In this document: one piece after another, positions 1 through 11,500 of the stretch | Layout of the letters: every line of letters starts with the position of its first letter | Numbering within the stretch: the stretch's first letter is position 1 | DNA from: Trichomonas tenax | Lineage: Eukaryota > Parabasalia > Trichomonadida > Trichomonadidae | Direction of reading: 5' to 3' | NCBI GenBank assembly: GCA_023091735.1 | Contig: JALKBU010000355.1 | Coordinates: 1 to 45,768, forward strand | Length of the DNA: 45,768 bases | Translations under genes and position numbers: made by a program | The notes under the pieces: generated by a model | Database searches by the model: none | Told to the model about the DNA's origin: nothing | Seen by the model: only the letters and a program-made list of their open reading frames with translations

Positions 1-195
1 CCACTTATACCACTGGATAGACAACTATCAATATGTACATGAAAGTACTTTCAAATCGAAAAAATATTGATCAGATAAAAAGTTATGAAGGTCGCGGGAC
101 TACACCGTAGAAGGAAAAATACTGCCCAATACACTTCTAAAATAACCTTTTATAAATATCACTTTTTCGATTGTCACTTTTCTATAATATAGCAA
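1..195 (+). promoter_or_regulatory. 5' region of the RRM gene with two Inr-like elements
   Basis: Two copies of TCACTTT occur at 159-165 and 174-180; the second places a possible +1 adenine (176) 20 bases before the ATG at 196. This fits the trichomonad initiator consensus TCAYW and the very short 5' UTRs known in this group. A perfect 14-base palindrome TGAAAGTACTTTCA lies at 40-53. Inr use is inferred from sequence only. Confidence 0.5.
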
Positions 196-738
196 ATGAC
201 TGAAGATCCAATTGAGTATTGTTTATATGTCAAAAATATTCCAAAAACAGTCCCGAGAGACGAAATAGAGGACCTCTTCGATAAGGTCGCTCCAATAGAG
301 AAGTTAACACTATTAACTGATCCAGCTACAAAAGCATTTAAAGGTGTAGCATTTGTTGCCTACAAGAAGGAGAAGGAGTGCGTTGCTGCCATTAAAGCAT
401 ATCATCGAACAGAGCAGTGGGGACAGGTTTTAAGTGTGACTTTTTCAGATCGCACTAAAGAGAGGATGCCTGCCAGCGAAAAGGAGGCCATTCTCTCTAT
501 GGCTGAAGATTTGAAGCGTAGATCTCAGCCATTAAACCGCGCTGATGAAATTAATAAATCATTATCTTTTGTAGCTCCAATTGAGATCATGATTGGAAGC
601 CTTGTTGATAATGGTGAGAATGACCAATATATTAGAGAGCAATTGGCCACTAGAATGCTTCCATTAGATCTGAAAGAAGTCGAACCTTTAATTACAGAGC
701 TTATTGATCGTGTCGAAGCAAGGAGGCAGAGGAAGTAG
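196..738 (+). CDS. RRM-domain RNA-binding protein
   Basis: A 180-residue protein with one RNA recognition motif at about residues 8-86. RNP2 is LYVKNI (10-15) and RNP1 is KGVAFVAY (49-56), with aromatic residues in the RNA-stacking positions. The C-terminal half (about 90-180) is mostly charged helix with no second RRM, ending in a basic RRQRK. This architecture is generic for small RNA-binding or splicing-associated proteins; I cannot name an orthologue. The start is supported by an Inr-like TCACTTT 20 bases upstream. The gene converges on the PPDK-like gene across an 804-base spacer. Confidence 0.85.
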   Translation: MTEDPIEYCLYVKNIPKTVPRDEIEDLFDKVAPIEKLTLLTDPATKAFKGVAFVAYKKEKECVAAIKAYHRTEQWGQVLSVTFSDRTKERMPASEKEAILSMAEDLKRRSQPLNRADEINKSLSFVAPIEIMIGSLVDNGENDQYIREQLATRMLPLDLKEVEPLITELIDRVEARRQRK

Positions 739-1542
739 CTGTATTATTAGAATATATATAAATACTATTAGAAATGTTTTCTGTTATATATTCGAAATCG
801 ACATTTTATCTATAATACAACAAATGTACAACGACACTCAATATATAGAATATGAAATATTATACAAAATACTTTAAATTTTGTATAATTTCTGCATAAA
901 TTGAAAAAATACAATTCATTTTAAAATAATCTTGAGAATATTGTGTTGAGAGAGTATGAGTACTTGTGAGACAAATAATGTGATTTAATTTTAGTATATT
1001 AAATTAATTTTTGATAATTCATAGCAAACAAAAAGAAAAATGTCTAAAGTGTAGTTTTGGATAGAGTAATGATCCAGATATAAAATGTATTGTCTCATTT
1101 TTCATATCTTTGAGTTATTATATGACTTCTCAAAAACACCCAAGAAGTACATATAATAACCTTAATAACCTTAATTTTCAATCTCAGCACACGGTGCTAT
1201 TCAAGAGATTCTGAAACGGTTCATTTACGGCAAAAAATATCATATATACACATGAAATATAGAGCATGGTTTCTGAACTAGATGCTGAGATATGAAGAAA
1301 AAAAATAGAAAAAATAAAGCCACTTAAACAAGAGCCTCAAAACTTTTTTTAGTTCATTCGAAACATTTAATCAAAACTTGTAGTTAAAATGATTATTACG
1401 GCATAATTGCTTGCGCTTATTGAAGCATCTATTATAGGTGAATCTAAAGAGATAAACACACATCCTTCAAGTCCTTTATCAATGAAAATATTTTTATTTT
1501 CAAATTAAACAGGGGAAGTTCAAATTTTTTAACAATGATTAT
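739..1542. other. AT-rich convergent spacer with inverted repeats
   Basis: No credible ORF. It holds a perfect 12-base stem at 859-870/878-889 (ATTATACAAAAT, 7-base loop) and a weaker interrupted inverted repeat with ATCTCAGCA at 1181-1189 and TGCTGAGAT at 1283-1291, with a second 8/9 arm at 1209-1217/1269-1277. These could be 3'-UTR structures of the two convergent genes. Confidence 0.5.
859..889. repeat. Perfect 12-bp hairpin
   Basis: ATTATACAAAAT (859-870) and its exact reverse complement (878-889) are separated by 7 bases. It lies about 120 bases beyond the RRM stop codon. Whether it acts as RNA or DNA is unknown. Confidence 0.6.
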
Positions 1543-4167
1543 TTAATTACGACTTGAAATGACAGCTTGAGCACAGCATAGTTTTGCAACAGGAGTCATG
1601 CTTGGTGGACATGCGATGGCATCAATGCCAATTGTTGTGCAGAATTTGATTGATTTAGCAATTCCGCATTGCTCGCCATAAACAACAATTTCGATATTGC
1701 TCTTGACGCCCTTTGCATCCTTAGAGGCTTCGCGCATGAGTTCACCAACAGCATCCTCATCAACGGACTTGAATGGAGATTCACGGAGAAGGCTGCGTGT
1801 AAGATAATCTGTTACGAAGAGTTTGTCGGCATCGCCTTTGCACATACCGAAAACAGTCTGTTGGAGACCTGTTGTTGAGAGGGCAACAAAGTCTGCTTCT
1901 GGAGCAATGCACTCCATCATTAAGCAAGCACGTGCGCTCTCAACACTTGCGCCCCAGCGAACATTGAGGCCATTTAAGACTTCAGCAGAGAGCTTCTTGA
2001 TCTCTGCAATTTCGCATCCATCTGTGACATCTGGAAGCAAAATAGAGATGGAAGAAACTCCAGCAGATTTAGCTGCTTCTGCAATAGCTTCCATTTCAAG
2101 ATTGAAGACCTTCTGGTTAACAATTGCCATTCTAACACCACGTGTGCCCATAAGTGGATTGGATTCCTTCAGGCGCTTAACAGCTTCGAGCGTTTCAATC
2201 TTTGCATTGAGTTCTTTCTCCTTCTTGAATTCTTCTTCGTTTGCTTCCTTGAATTCTTTCTGTGCGCGAAGAACTGCAATCTCTTCTGTGAGTTTAACAG
2301 GGTCTGAGAGATACTTGGACAAAGGAGCATCAAGGAGCATAAGAGAAACTTTCTTATCTGTGATGACTGCCTTGAGGTCTGTTGCCAAATCTGTCTTGAG
2401 CTGAGCCAAACCTTTGTCGATTCCTTTCTCAACGAACTGCTTCATAGCATCAACGCGCTTGTCTGTGATCAGGGAGTCCATTGGGAAGAATGCAAGGCCA
2501 TCGGAGCCACTTCCTTTGGCTGTTTCGAGATCAGCTGGTGTAGCAACAGGTGCGAGAACAGAAACTTTGCCTTTCCTGATTTCATCGGCCCATTCGAGAA
2601 TGCTCTTTGCAGCTTCGCTTCCACCCTTTGGATCTGATGACTTCTGGATCTTGTTGAACAGTTTACCAGAGTGAGAAACAGTAACTGATGCGCCAGACTT
2701 AACTTCGGTCTCTCCAAACTTTGCTGTCTTTGCCTTGACATCAACAGTAAATTTGGCTCCTAAAACGCCTGGTTTTCTGAGCATTCTGAGCAATCTTGCA
2801 GCATACGATGTTATAGCATCATCGCATGTAACGACAGCTGATGCCTTAACGACATCTTCGAAGTCAAGCGGCGTAATGTGTTCCTTGATGAAAATTGAAT
2901 TTCCATCCTTGAGCTTTGCCAATTCTGCTGATTCGAAGACAGCCTTTCCACCAACAACGCCAGCGCCTGCTGGAGTGCCCACAGCAAGTGGCTTCTTTGG
3001 CTCCTTCTCGACCACAGCACCGCTGAGCGCATTGAGATCGTCTGGTGTTAAGCACATCACAGCATCCTCCTGAGAGATCATTCCTTCCTTCGCCATGTCT
3101 CTGACAGCTGCAAATCTTGCAGCGCCAGAGAAGAAGAGTGGCTTGACGTTGAGAACATAAGCTGCGTTTGGATCTAAAACGAAATCGATTTCCTGTGGTC
3201 CCTTGCAGAACTGCTCGATCTGCTTGGAATAGTTCTCTATATCGCGGTGAGCTGGTCCAGATATTGTGTGGAACTCGCTCTTGTTGACAACGCCTTCTTC
3301 GATGTCGCAGCACAACGAAATGTTTGCGACGTTTCCTGAGATCTTTGATTCACCTGTTGATGGATTCCTTGTCAAAATTTTCGCGGAAAGACCATCACAT
3401 TGTGAATTTCCGAAGACCATCTCTTGAATGAGAACAGAGAAGCCGAGATTGTTGAGAATATTGAAATAAGATGCGTATTTCTTGAGTTTGTCTGATGTAA
3501 ATGATTGAATGATTGATGTAACAGCACCATTGAGTTGCTCAATTGGATCCTGTGGGAATGGGATGCCTTTGCGCTTTAAATAAATCGATTTATAAATCTT
3601 CGTGAGTTCGATCCAATCAACAGCTGTTGCATTGTTAAGCGCTGTGATTCCACGCGATTTCATGTACTCAGCAGTGACGTTATCGAATCTTGCTACTTCA
3701 ATTCCATTAACAACTACGCCATAGGTTTTGATGAACCTGGCATATGTGTCGTAAGCAAAGGCACGATTCTTTGTTTCATTTTCGACGGCGCGAACTGTTA
3801 AGTCGTTAATTCCAATATTCAGGACCGTGTTCAGCATTCCTGACATATCAGATGTTGCATCGCCTCTAACGGACAAAAGAAGAGGCTTTGTTAAGTCACC
3901 AAGCTTTTTGCCTGTTTTTTCTTCGATTTTATGAACATTATCGAGAATTAACTGCCATGTTTTGCATGGTATTGACGTAAGCTTTAATTTGTTGAATTTT
4001 TCGACAAATTCGGTTGTAATTGTGAAACTTTCGGGAACTTTAACATTTTGATTTTGTAATTGTGCCAATAAAGTGCTTTTACGGCCAAGGAGTGTCAAAA
4101 CGCTGACCGGGCCGTTCATCGATTTCTCTAATTCCGGATATTCGGCAAACGAGTAAACATTCTTCAT
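1543..4167 (-). CDS. PPDK-family protein lacking the catalytic His (pseudo-PPDK)
   Basis: An 874-residue protein collinear with pyruvate, phosphate dikinase over its whole length: ATP-grasp-like N-terminus (LLGRKST near 27-32, SVRGD 99-103, TRNPSTGE 266-273), phosphohistidine domain, and C-terminal TIM-barrel region (NPLMGTRG 670-677; C853 in the position of the catalytic cysteine). In active PPDK the mobile domain carries TSH with His455; here the same place reads T-S-Y with Tyr455. The ATP-site D-I-E motif reads E-I-D (326-328), Q335 becomes N340, R561 becomes M610, and the N-D pair near N768 becomes T766-G767. K30, R101, R676, E743 and C853 remain. Active PPDK interconverts PEP and pyruvate in parabasalid glycolysis; this copy is unlikely to do so. 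The frame is intact, so it is probably expressed with another role. Upstream on the minus strand lies TAACGATTA, resembling the trichomonad M3 motif. Confidence 0.85.
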   Translation of the reverse strand: MKNVYSFAEYPELEKSMNGPVSVLTLLGRKSTLLAQLQNQNVKVPESFTITTEFVEKFNKLKLTSIPCKTWQLILDNVHKIEEKTGKKLGDLTKPLLLSVRGDATSDMSGMLNTVLNIGINDLTVRAVENETKNRAFAYDTYARFIKTYGVVVNGIEVARFDNVTAEYMKSRGITALNNATAVDWIELTKIYKSIYLKRKGIPFPQDPIEQLNGAVTSIIQSFTSDKLKKYASYFNILNNLGFSVLIQEMVFGNSQCDGLSAKILTRNPSTGESKISGNVANISLCCDIEEGVVNKSEFHTISGPAHRDIENYSKQIEQFCKGPQEIDFVLDPNAAYVLNVKPLFFSGAARFAAVRDMAKEGMISQEDAVMCLTPDDLNALSGAVVEKEPKKPLAVGTPAGAGVVGGKAVFESAELAKLKDGNSIFIKEHITPLDFEDVVKASAVVTCDDAITSYAARLLRMLRKPGVLGAKFTVDVKAKTAKFGETEVKSGASVTVSHSGKLFNKIQKSSDPKGGSEAAKSILEWADEIRKGKVSVLAPVATPADLETAKGSGSDGLAFFPMDSLITDKRVDAMKQFVEKGIDKGLAQLKTDLATDLKAVITDKKVSLMLLDAPLSKYLSDPVKLTEEIAVLRAQKEFKEANEEEFKKEKELNAKIETLEAVKRLKESNPLMGTRGVRMAIVNQKVFNLEMEAIAEAAKSAGVSSISILLPDVTDGCEIAEIKKLSAEVLNGLNVRWGASVESARACLMMECIAPEADFVALSTTGLQQTVFGMCKGDADKLFVTDYLTRSLLRESPFKSVDEDAVGELMREASKDAKGVKSNIEIVVYGEQCGIAKSIKFCTTIGIDAIACPPSMTPVAKLCCAQAVISSRN

Positions 4168-4846
4168 TCTTTCTTTCTCCGGAAAAAGTAACGTATTAAA
4201 TAATCGTTACTTCTTGCTTTCCTTTTTTAATTATCAATTTATATAGAGCATCGAAAATAAAACAGATTTGCTGTTAAAATTTGGGATTTTGAGGAATAAT
4301 TTTAAATTCCATAATTAAATTATTAATTATTAATTTTAAGGCTTGACCTCTTAGACATGGCCTTAAAAATCATTTTTAAATATATTTTTAATTATATTAT
4401 ATCAATATAAATCACCCTAAATTTTCAACCTTTGCATCGCACTGTTTTTTTTACTTTTTTTCATTTTTGGGCAAAAAAAGAATTTTATGAAAATGCAAAT
4501 AAATATTTTAATAGATACATTGCAGCTCTATATTATTGGCTGATTTAAAATATAAAATTTCTTATCTAAACCCAAAAAATTAACATTTTTTGTTTTCTGA
4601 GTGGGTGCAAAGGTCGAAAATCAAGGGTATTTAATAAAATATCTAGAATTTGATAGTATGGCTTAATGGTTCCTTGGGGATCTTAGATTTTAGGTTTTAT
4701 AGTCTTCAAGATAAGATATTAGAATTTTGAATTATATATTATATAAAATCAAAAAAAAATTTAGATGTGTGTAGAGACTAATGGAATCGAAAATAACACT
4801 GATAAGAAGGATTCTATGCATTTGGATACAAACAACAAATTTTATT
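4168..4846. other. AT-rich spacer containing a long inverted repeat
   Basis: No plausible gene. It is dominated by the inverted repeat annotated at 4415-4627. The rest is A/T-rich, including runs such as AATTATTAATTATTAATT near 4314-4337. Confidence 0.5.
4415..4627. repeat. Long imperfect inverted repeat (~75-base arms)
   Basis: Outer arms 4415-4436 and 4606-4627 pair at 19 of 22 positions (core CCTTTGCA/TGCAAAGG). Pairing resumes inward: CATTTTTGGG (4462-4471) with CCCAAAAAAT (4571-4580), then AAGAATTTTAT near 4479-4488 with the stretch 4551-4567, allowing a bulge. Two of the three outer mismatches are A-C, which become U-G wobbles in RNA copied from the minus strand, the coding strand of both neighbours. 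Confidence 0.6.
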
Positions 4847-5188
4847 TTATTGTGTGTTGTTATCTTGAGCAAGATCCTCTGCAGCGCCATCAGCTTCAGC
4901 TTCATCAGCCTTTGGCTGTGTTGCATCGTCATCTCCGAGATTGTCATCAAAGCCTTCGTCACCCTGAAGAAGTAAATAGCAGTGGGAGTCTTCCTTCATC
5001 TGAGAAGCGATTGTGGCATTAGGATCTAACGGTTTATCGAGGTATTTGAATTGTCTGTATGAAATGTGATCGAAACCACTCCTATCAAAGCGAAGGAGGG
5101 CGACGTTTGCGAGCCACTCTACGTTTTGTTTGCCAGCACCGACGCTGACAATGTAAGTCTTGTCTCGAATATGAACATATATCTTCAT
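4847..5188 (-). CDS. Small ubiquitin-fold-like protein with acidic tail
   Basis: A 113-residue protein in two parts. Residues 1-75 alternate hydrophobic strands in a beta-grasp-like order (KIYVHIRDKTYIVSVG, then LANVALLRF, then DSHCYLLLQ), reminiscent of ubiquitin-like domains; there is no terminal GG, so it is not a conjugated modifier. Residues 76-113 are highly acidic and disordered. I do not recognise the family, and the fold call rests on pattern only. The ATG is preceded within 110 bases by three copies of TTTAC[AG][TC]G[TA]CA. It lies head-to-tail with the dynein gene on the same strand. Confidence 0.6.
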   Translation of the reverse strand: MKIYVHIRDKTYIVSVGAGKQNVEWLANVALLRFDRSGFDHISYRQFKYLDKPLDPNATIASQMKEDSHCYLLLQGDEGFDDNLGDDDATQPKADEAEADGAAEDLAQDNNTQ

Positions 5189-5540
5189 TTTGTCAAAAAA
5201 TTCGTTAATTATTAAAATATGTCATGTAAACTTGTGATTGACAAAAGTTACTTTTCGAAAATTTACATGTCATATTTGTAATTTGAGTTTACGTGTCAAA
5301 AATGCATTCAATCATTTTCGATAAATTCTCATAATACACAATCTATATTATGGATATTACAGTTCGCCAATACACAATCTAATTGCAGTCAAATGGGGAA
5401 AATAAAAAATATTCATTATTTTTTGGAATAAAACAGCCAACCAAGCTGTTTTTGTAGCTTATATAAGTGATGATAAAATGTAGATTTTTAAACATAAACA
5501 AAATTTATTATTAACAAAAAAATAAACATAATTAACAAAT
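5189..5540 (-). promoter_or_regulatory. Upstream region of the small acidic gene with three motif copies
   Basis: Three 11-base motif copies: TGTCATGTAAA (5220-5230), TTTACATGTCA (5262-5272) and TTTACGTGTCA (5288-5298), which is 32-110 bases from the ATG. A 13-base direct repeat AATACACAATCTA occurs at 5333-5345 and 5369-5381. The remainder is the 3' flank of the dynein gene. Confidence 0.55.
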
Positions 5541-8500
5541 TCATTGATGGCCGAAGACTATGTGAACACATCTCTGCGCCCAGAATGATTCTGTCTTCGC
5601 TGCTGGAATAGGAACTTTCGCGATGAGTGTTTTGAGTCCATTGCATTCAGCATATAAAGGAAATGCGATTGTTCCTGGTGGTAACTGTTTAACAGGCTTT
5701 AGGTGCATAACTGGAAGTTCGTTAACGATCTTATCATCGATTTCATCGATGCAGTTGCTTTCTTCATCCCATCTTGCACCGACAATCATGAGGCCGGAAA
5801 CATTTGCTCCGACATCAGCTGGACTTTCTTTGTTGTCTGGGATCTTTGCTAAAAGATATGTTGTGTGTAGCATCGATTGATTCATGCGAGAGAACTTCAC
5901 CATGAGAGCAGAAATGTAAGCGCGTGGATCAGCAAGACTGGAAATATCGATGACAGCAGGCCTCGCCATTCTCGCCCATTGGTTGTATGTTTCTGCGGCA
6001 TAGCTGAGACGAGACATCCATGAATCAAGTGGACCAGGCCATGGCATGAGCTTTGTCCACTCTGGAGGGAGTTCTCCGAGTAAAAGAGATGGCGGGGTGT
6101 TGTATGGACACTTTCTGATGAGCTGTATTGCTTCTTGTTCCTTGAGAGCATCTCGCTCGAAAACGACATTGATTGGATCTGGCTTCGACTCCATCGGAGT
6201 GATTGTATCGAGTTCTGGGAGTCTCTTGATGAGAGAACTGAAGAAAATTCCACGTTCTGAGAAAGCAATTTCCTTCGGTGGTGGTAATTCTTGGTGCTTT
6301 TGGGCAACTCTTGGAAGACCAATAATTTCTGGATTGTCTTCATCAGATGAATGTGAAAGCAACTCTTGAAGCTCAAGAAGAGACTTTGGTGGGATATAAG
6401 ATGTCTCAATGCCTAAGATTGGTGATTCAGGGATCAAATTATCCTTGTTCATGACTCTTTCGAATATCGCAGTAATTGTTTGAGCATCTGTTTGGTATCT
6501 TGAGTGTCCAGCATAGCACCACTGGAATGCGCTTCTTGTAGCTGCAAGTGTGAAACTTGATGGATCTTGTAAGTATGGTTTGACAATGTTTGATGCAAAT
6601 ATGAAATCAACTAAGCTGAAATGGCATCTTTCGGCGAATGTAACATCTTTGTAAAGATTTCTCTGAGCAATTGTTGCATGTGCAAGTGCAAGAGAAAGCG
6701 TAAGTCTGCAGCATTGAGCACCTGCGAAGAATTCTTGTGGTAAGCATTCCAAACAGTTCTGGATGATTCCCTTTGTTGAACTTGGCGCTTCAAGAGCAAC
6801 CTTTGCTGCAAGATTAAGCAAACGTGGTGGGAATGAGCCGACATCTGTTGCACTGATGAACAAAAGAAAGTTATTGTGAGCTCCTCCTTTGGCAATGGCG
6901 TTATCGACAATCTCAATAAATCCTGGAAGGCTTTCGCAGTTTTCAAGCAAAAGCCAATCACCTCTCTGCATAGCAACATTCAGAGCTTTCTCAGCATTGG
7001 CTATTTGTCCTTGTCCGAGGCTCCTCACCTGCAGGTTATGGCCCTTTGAGATACGTTGGATGTATCTTCTTGGAGTAACACGTCCATGCAAAGTGATGAT
7101 CAGCGGAGTGAGTGGTCCTGCGATCTTCATTGCTGATTTTATATCGAACTTAACTGGCTTAGAATACTCTTTGCCGAGTGTATGTTCAATGTAAATGCGC
7201 ATAACAGACTCGAAGTTCTGAGGATTGAGTTCTCTTTGAAGAAGCAGGCATTGGAACTCTGTTAATCCTTCACTGATGCAACTTGGAATTGTCAGCAAAT
7301 GAGACTTATACCACTCCTCGAGTTGGTGGGCTGAAATCTTCAATGTTTCTGGAATGTGCTTCAACTGTGGAAGAGTATTTGCGAGTGCAATGATTCTTCC
7401 CCAAGCTTTCTGAGATATATCTTTGACTGGAGGAGCTTCGATAGTTGGAACTGGGCTTGGACGCTTTAATAAAACGGCAAGCTCTTCTTTGGTGAGTCTT
7501 CTGTCAGCAATTGACATATCAGTTGCAACTGATAAAGCGAATTCAAGCTGATCATTTGATTTGAGAGCACGAGAAATGGAAGCAAAAAGTGCATACGAAA
7601 CCTTAGGAATTATGTCGTCAATCTTATCATTAGAATCTGCAGTGAGTGTTGAATCAACAACATGTCTGATGAATGAGTTGGAGAATCTGTATGAAGCATT
7701 CTTGTTGCAAAGATGAGAAGCTGCATTGCTGATCAAAGCAACTCTGTTGGCGATTGGAAGGTATTCGTCTCTTTGCTCGATTAACTCATCGAATTTCTTC
7801 TGTGTTGCAGAAAGTGTCTTTGAACTCTCTAACAATGTCTGTTTGCAAGTTTCGAGTGTGTTGATAAGGATTTCATCATCAAGGATCTGATCTTGGCCAA
7901 TTGTTCTGATCGTTTCAAGAATCTTATCATTGATTTGCTTGAAAACTCTTTCCTCGCAAATAATCTTTTCTCTTGCATCTTTGATCTTCTTGGCAAGCGA
8001 TGGATTGACGATATCAGAAATGTGTAACAATTCTTGCTTTGCGAAGGCCTCCTTAGAGATCTCGAATTCGACAACAGTCGCCTTTGTGAATGCCTGTGGT
8101 GAAGGACTATCAGATAATGGAACGGTCATGTAGATTCTATAGTTTTCATCACATTCGGCAGCTTTATCACCGAGTTTGACATATGTCTTGTTATCTTGCT
8201 TGAATGTCTTTCGTGTTGTCAAGTTCTCGAGGGCAGCATCGAATGTTGATTCGACATCTTCAATTAAGATTGGAACGCCGAGTCTTATTGAGCTTTCGAC
8301 TGTTCTGTTCAAGTTATGTGTTGTCGGGCGAACTACAGTGATTTGATGCTCTTCTTCAACCTTCTGAATGAACTTTGAAGCAATTCCTGTTGAGTCAAGG
8401 ATGAATGGAGTTCTTTCGCTATTCATAATGATCGTTGCAGATTCGATGCAAACTCTATCATCAGGAAGTCCAAATGCGATCCAATCTCTAACAGTTGCTG

Positions 8501-11500
8501 ATGAAACCATAGAACGAACAAATGAGAAGAATGATGACTGCTTGAATCCATTCTCACCGAGATAATTAAGAATCATGTTGTATGCATTATCTCTGTACAA
8601 TGACGTCATTGGACCGAGGTAAACTAAGAATGCAGCGCAGATGAAAGCATCAGCAACAATTGACTTGCTGGCCTTTTCTGCTTGTTCACGATCTTTCTTC
8701 CAAGTGGCGTTGTTGTCGCTCAAGATTTGAAGGATTCTTCTGGCATGAACCATTCTGTTCTTGGCAGCAGTAATGCCTTCTGAAAGTTTCCTCTTTTCCT
8801 TGTTTGCTTGATCGCAACGAGCCTTGAGTTCTTCTATTGTGTCAGATAGCTTCTTAACATCAGCTCTGCGCTTCTCTAGGACTTCCTGATCATTGGAAAC
8901 TGCGTTTTGCTTGTTTCTGATCTGTCTCTCCTTTGGCCGAAGGTTGTTATATGTGATTTCATAGTTATAGAGTGATGTCGCCCACATGCAAAGTGACTTA
9001 GCAGCAACAGAAACTCTTCCAACTTCACTTTCTTGGAAGTTAGGGTTGGATTCAACGTATGGTTTGATCTTTGTCAGCAAATCTTGAGGAACGTGGTTCT
9101 GATAGCTATATTTAGAGGAAATTCTGCTGATGAAAGTAGGATCACTGAGTAATTGAACAGCTGACTTCCAGCTGACGTCGACTTCAGCAAGAATGCAAAT
9201 GACTTCCATAACTGTTTTAACAACAAGCGGAGGTTCACCAAAGCTACGCAAATCCATGATATCACCTCTATTGAGGCCTTTGAGTTGTGCAATAGCATTG
9301 GTAAGTAATGGCTCGACGTTGTTGTATTCAGCACGCATTTCTCCATTAAGCTTGTCGATTTCATCGAGTTTAGCTTTGACATTCTTTTCTTCATATCTCA
9401 ATCTCTGCGCGAGCTTCTCATATGTAACTTCATTCTCATTGATATAATGTAATAGTTGATCGGCTTCTAGGCACATGCTTTCGTAGCGTGGCTTTTGTTC
9501 AACTAATTGGACTTCTGTAGTTTGAAGGAATTCAGCAACATATTTGAGTTTGTCGACACCTTCTTGAAGATGCTTCTGAAGAATTTCATTATCATCTTTG
9601 CGCTTCTTAACAAGATGGATGAATGTCGAAAGGAATGTAACGAAAAGAGATGGCGTAATAATATAGTTCTTTCCTTCTCTCTGCAACATCTTCTGAGCTA
9701 TATCGGAAGCTGTATGATGAACGAAAACTGCTGCATTAACAATTTTCTCTTGATCTGGCATTTCTGCGAATGAAGCCGTAGCAATGGACTTAAGTGAGTC
9801 ATCTGGAAGTGGTTCATAGTAATCGAAGATAGTTGCGTTGACAATTGATGGTGAGTTCTCAAGAATCTTTGGTGTTAATGTATCCAAAAGAATGAGAACA
9901 TGAAGATACTGCCAAACTCTCCTTCTATACATGTTTCTGAGAGTGATAATGGATTCATTTTCACCAATTTGCTTTGCAGTGAAAACGAGTTCATTGCATC
10001 CTTTGTCGATCTCGTCAGCAGTTAAGTATGCAAGTGGATCTCCTCCAGACATCAAGATTGACAAAGCATTGGTGAATGCTAGATTCCTGAGTGGCTTCTC
10101 TCTAACAACAAGAACAACTTTCTTTCCTGCAACACCGGATTTAATGATAGAAGATTTAATATCATCGATCTCGTTTGCATAGATTGTATCTGCACCGGCA
10201 ACGAAAATACCAAGTTTTGCAACTGTTGTCTTTCCAGATCCAACACTTCCATAAACAACCATATGGCCGAATGGGCGTTTGAGGACTTTCATCATTCTTG
10301 TGAGATGTATTCCTGAAGCGCGAAGAGGCAAAATCGTTTCTGATTGGATTCTCTTTGCGTTTGTAATCTCTGTGATAATTCCATTCAGCTGAGTGATAAT
10401 ATCTTCTTCCTTGAGCTCCTGATAGTTCTGTTTGAGGTTGTCTGCATTGCTGATAGAAAGATCGGCGAAGAACGTCTGATTGAGAGTTTCAAGAGAAATA
10501 TCAACACCTACTTTTGTCTTGATTGCTTGAAGCAATGAATCTTCGAAGTACTTTCTATCAATAGAATCGATGATTCTATCACCAAATGTTCTAAAGATTT
10601 CGCTGAAAACGAGTCTCAAGAACATCTCTTGGTTTGTGACAGTCTTTGAGCCAACATAAAAAACGCTATAAGTTGCTCTGAACAAATCATGTAGCGAGAA
10701 GAGATAATGTGGATGTCCATCTTTCTTTGGAATGTTTGCAGCAAGTTTCTCGTAGAAAATTGTGAGTGCACCCGCAACTTTGGAAACAGATGTTCTTACG
10801 CCTTCATCGAATTTGGCAAAGTAAACTTGATAGATTGATGATATAATCGAAGTCAAAACTGTTGTATCCGGTTTCGTGTAATTGATTGTGTAAGCATTTG
10901 CTGAAATGCTATGTTTGATTGGTGCTGTATTGTCAGCAATGCAGATCATAGAAACATTACGAGTTGGATATGATTTATATGTTGGTTCGAGTCTAATGCC
11001 TGTTCCATTAAATATAGATCTGATGATTTCGAGAGGCTCTGTTGCAATTGGTGAGTTTGCTCTATCAATGATGATGACACCTTGAGCCCTTCCATGTGGC
11101 TGTAAGAACTTTCCACCAACTTTTTCAAGGCATTGATAAATTGCTTGTCTTGCATCACTTCCTTTTGTTAGTGGTGAGAATGTTATTGTAGAACTTGTTT
11201 CACCCTCTTTCTCGAGTGTTGAAACGCAGAACTTGATCAGCTCAGACTTGCCAGAGCAAGGATCACCTGTAAGGATGATGTGCCTATGAGCTCCCAGCAT
11301 GTGCTTGATGATTGTTGAAATTCTCACTGTTTCTGTTGTCTGTACATAAGCAATGTTAGATCTGATATCTTCCATAGATAATGTGACTTCAGATTGATCA
11401 TTGATACCGAAGTGAGGAACTTGTTCAAGCCATAATGACCATGTTCCGTTATTTGTGTTAACAGCGTAATCGAACAAAATACCTCGGTTCGGGAAATCAG

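Noticed and set aside
1823..2404. 193-codon plus-strand ORF opposite the PPDK-like gene
   Set aside because: Antisense shadow of a conserved coding region; Ser/Leu-rich with no domain.
1543..4167. PPDK-like gene as a decayed pseudogene
   Set aside because: The frame is open over all 874 codons and many structural residues are kept, so a pseudoenzyme is more likely than a dying gene.
4781..4975. 64-codon hydrophobic plus-strand ORF
   Set aside because: Overlaps the small acidic gene in antisense and the flanking spacer; low-complexity hydrophobicity only.
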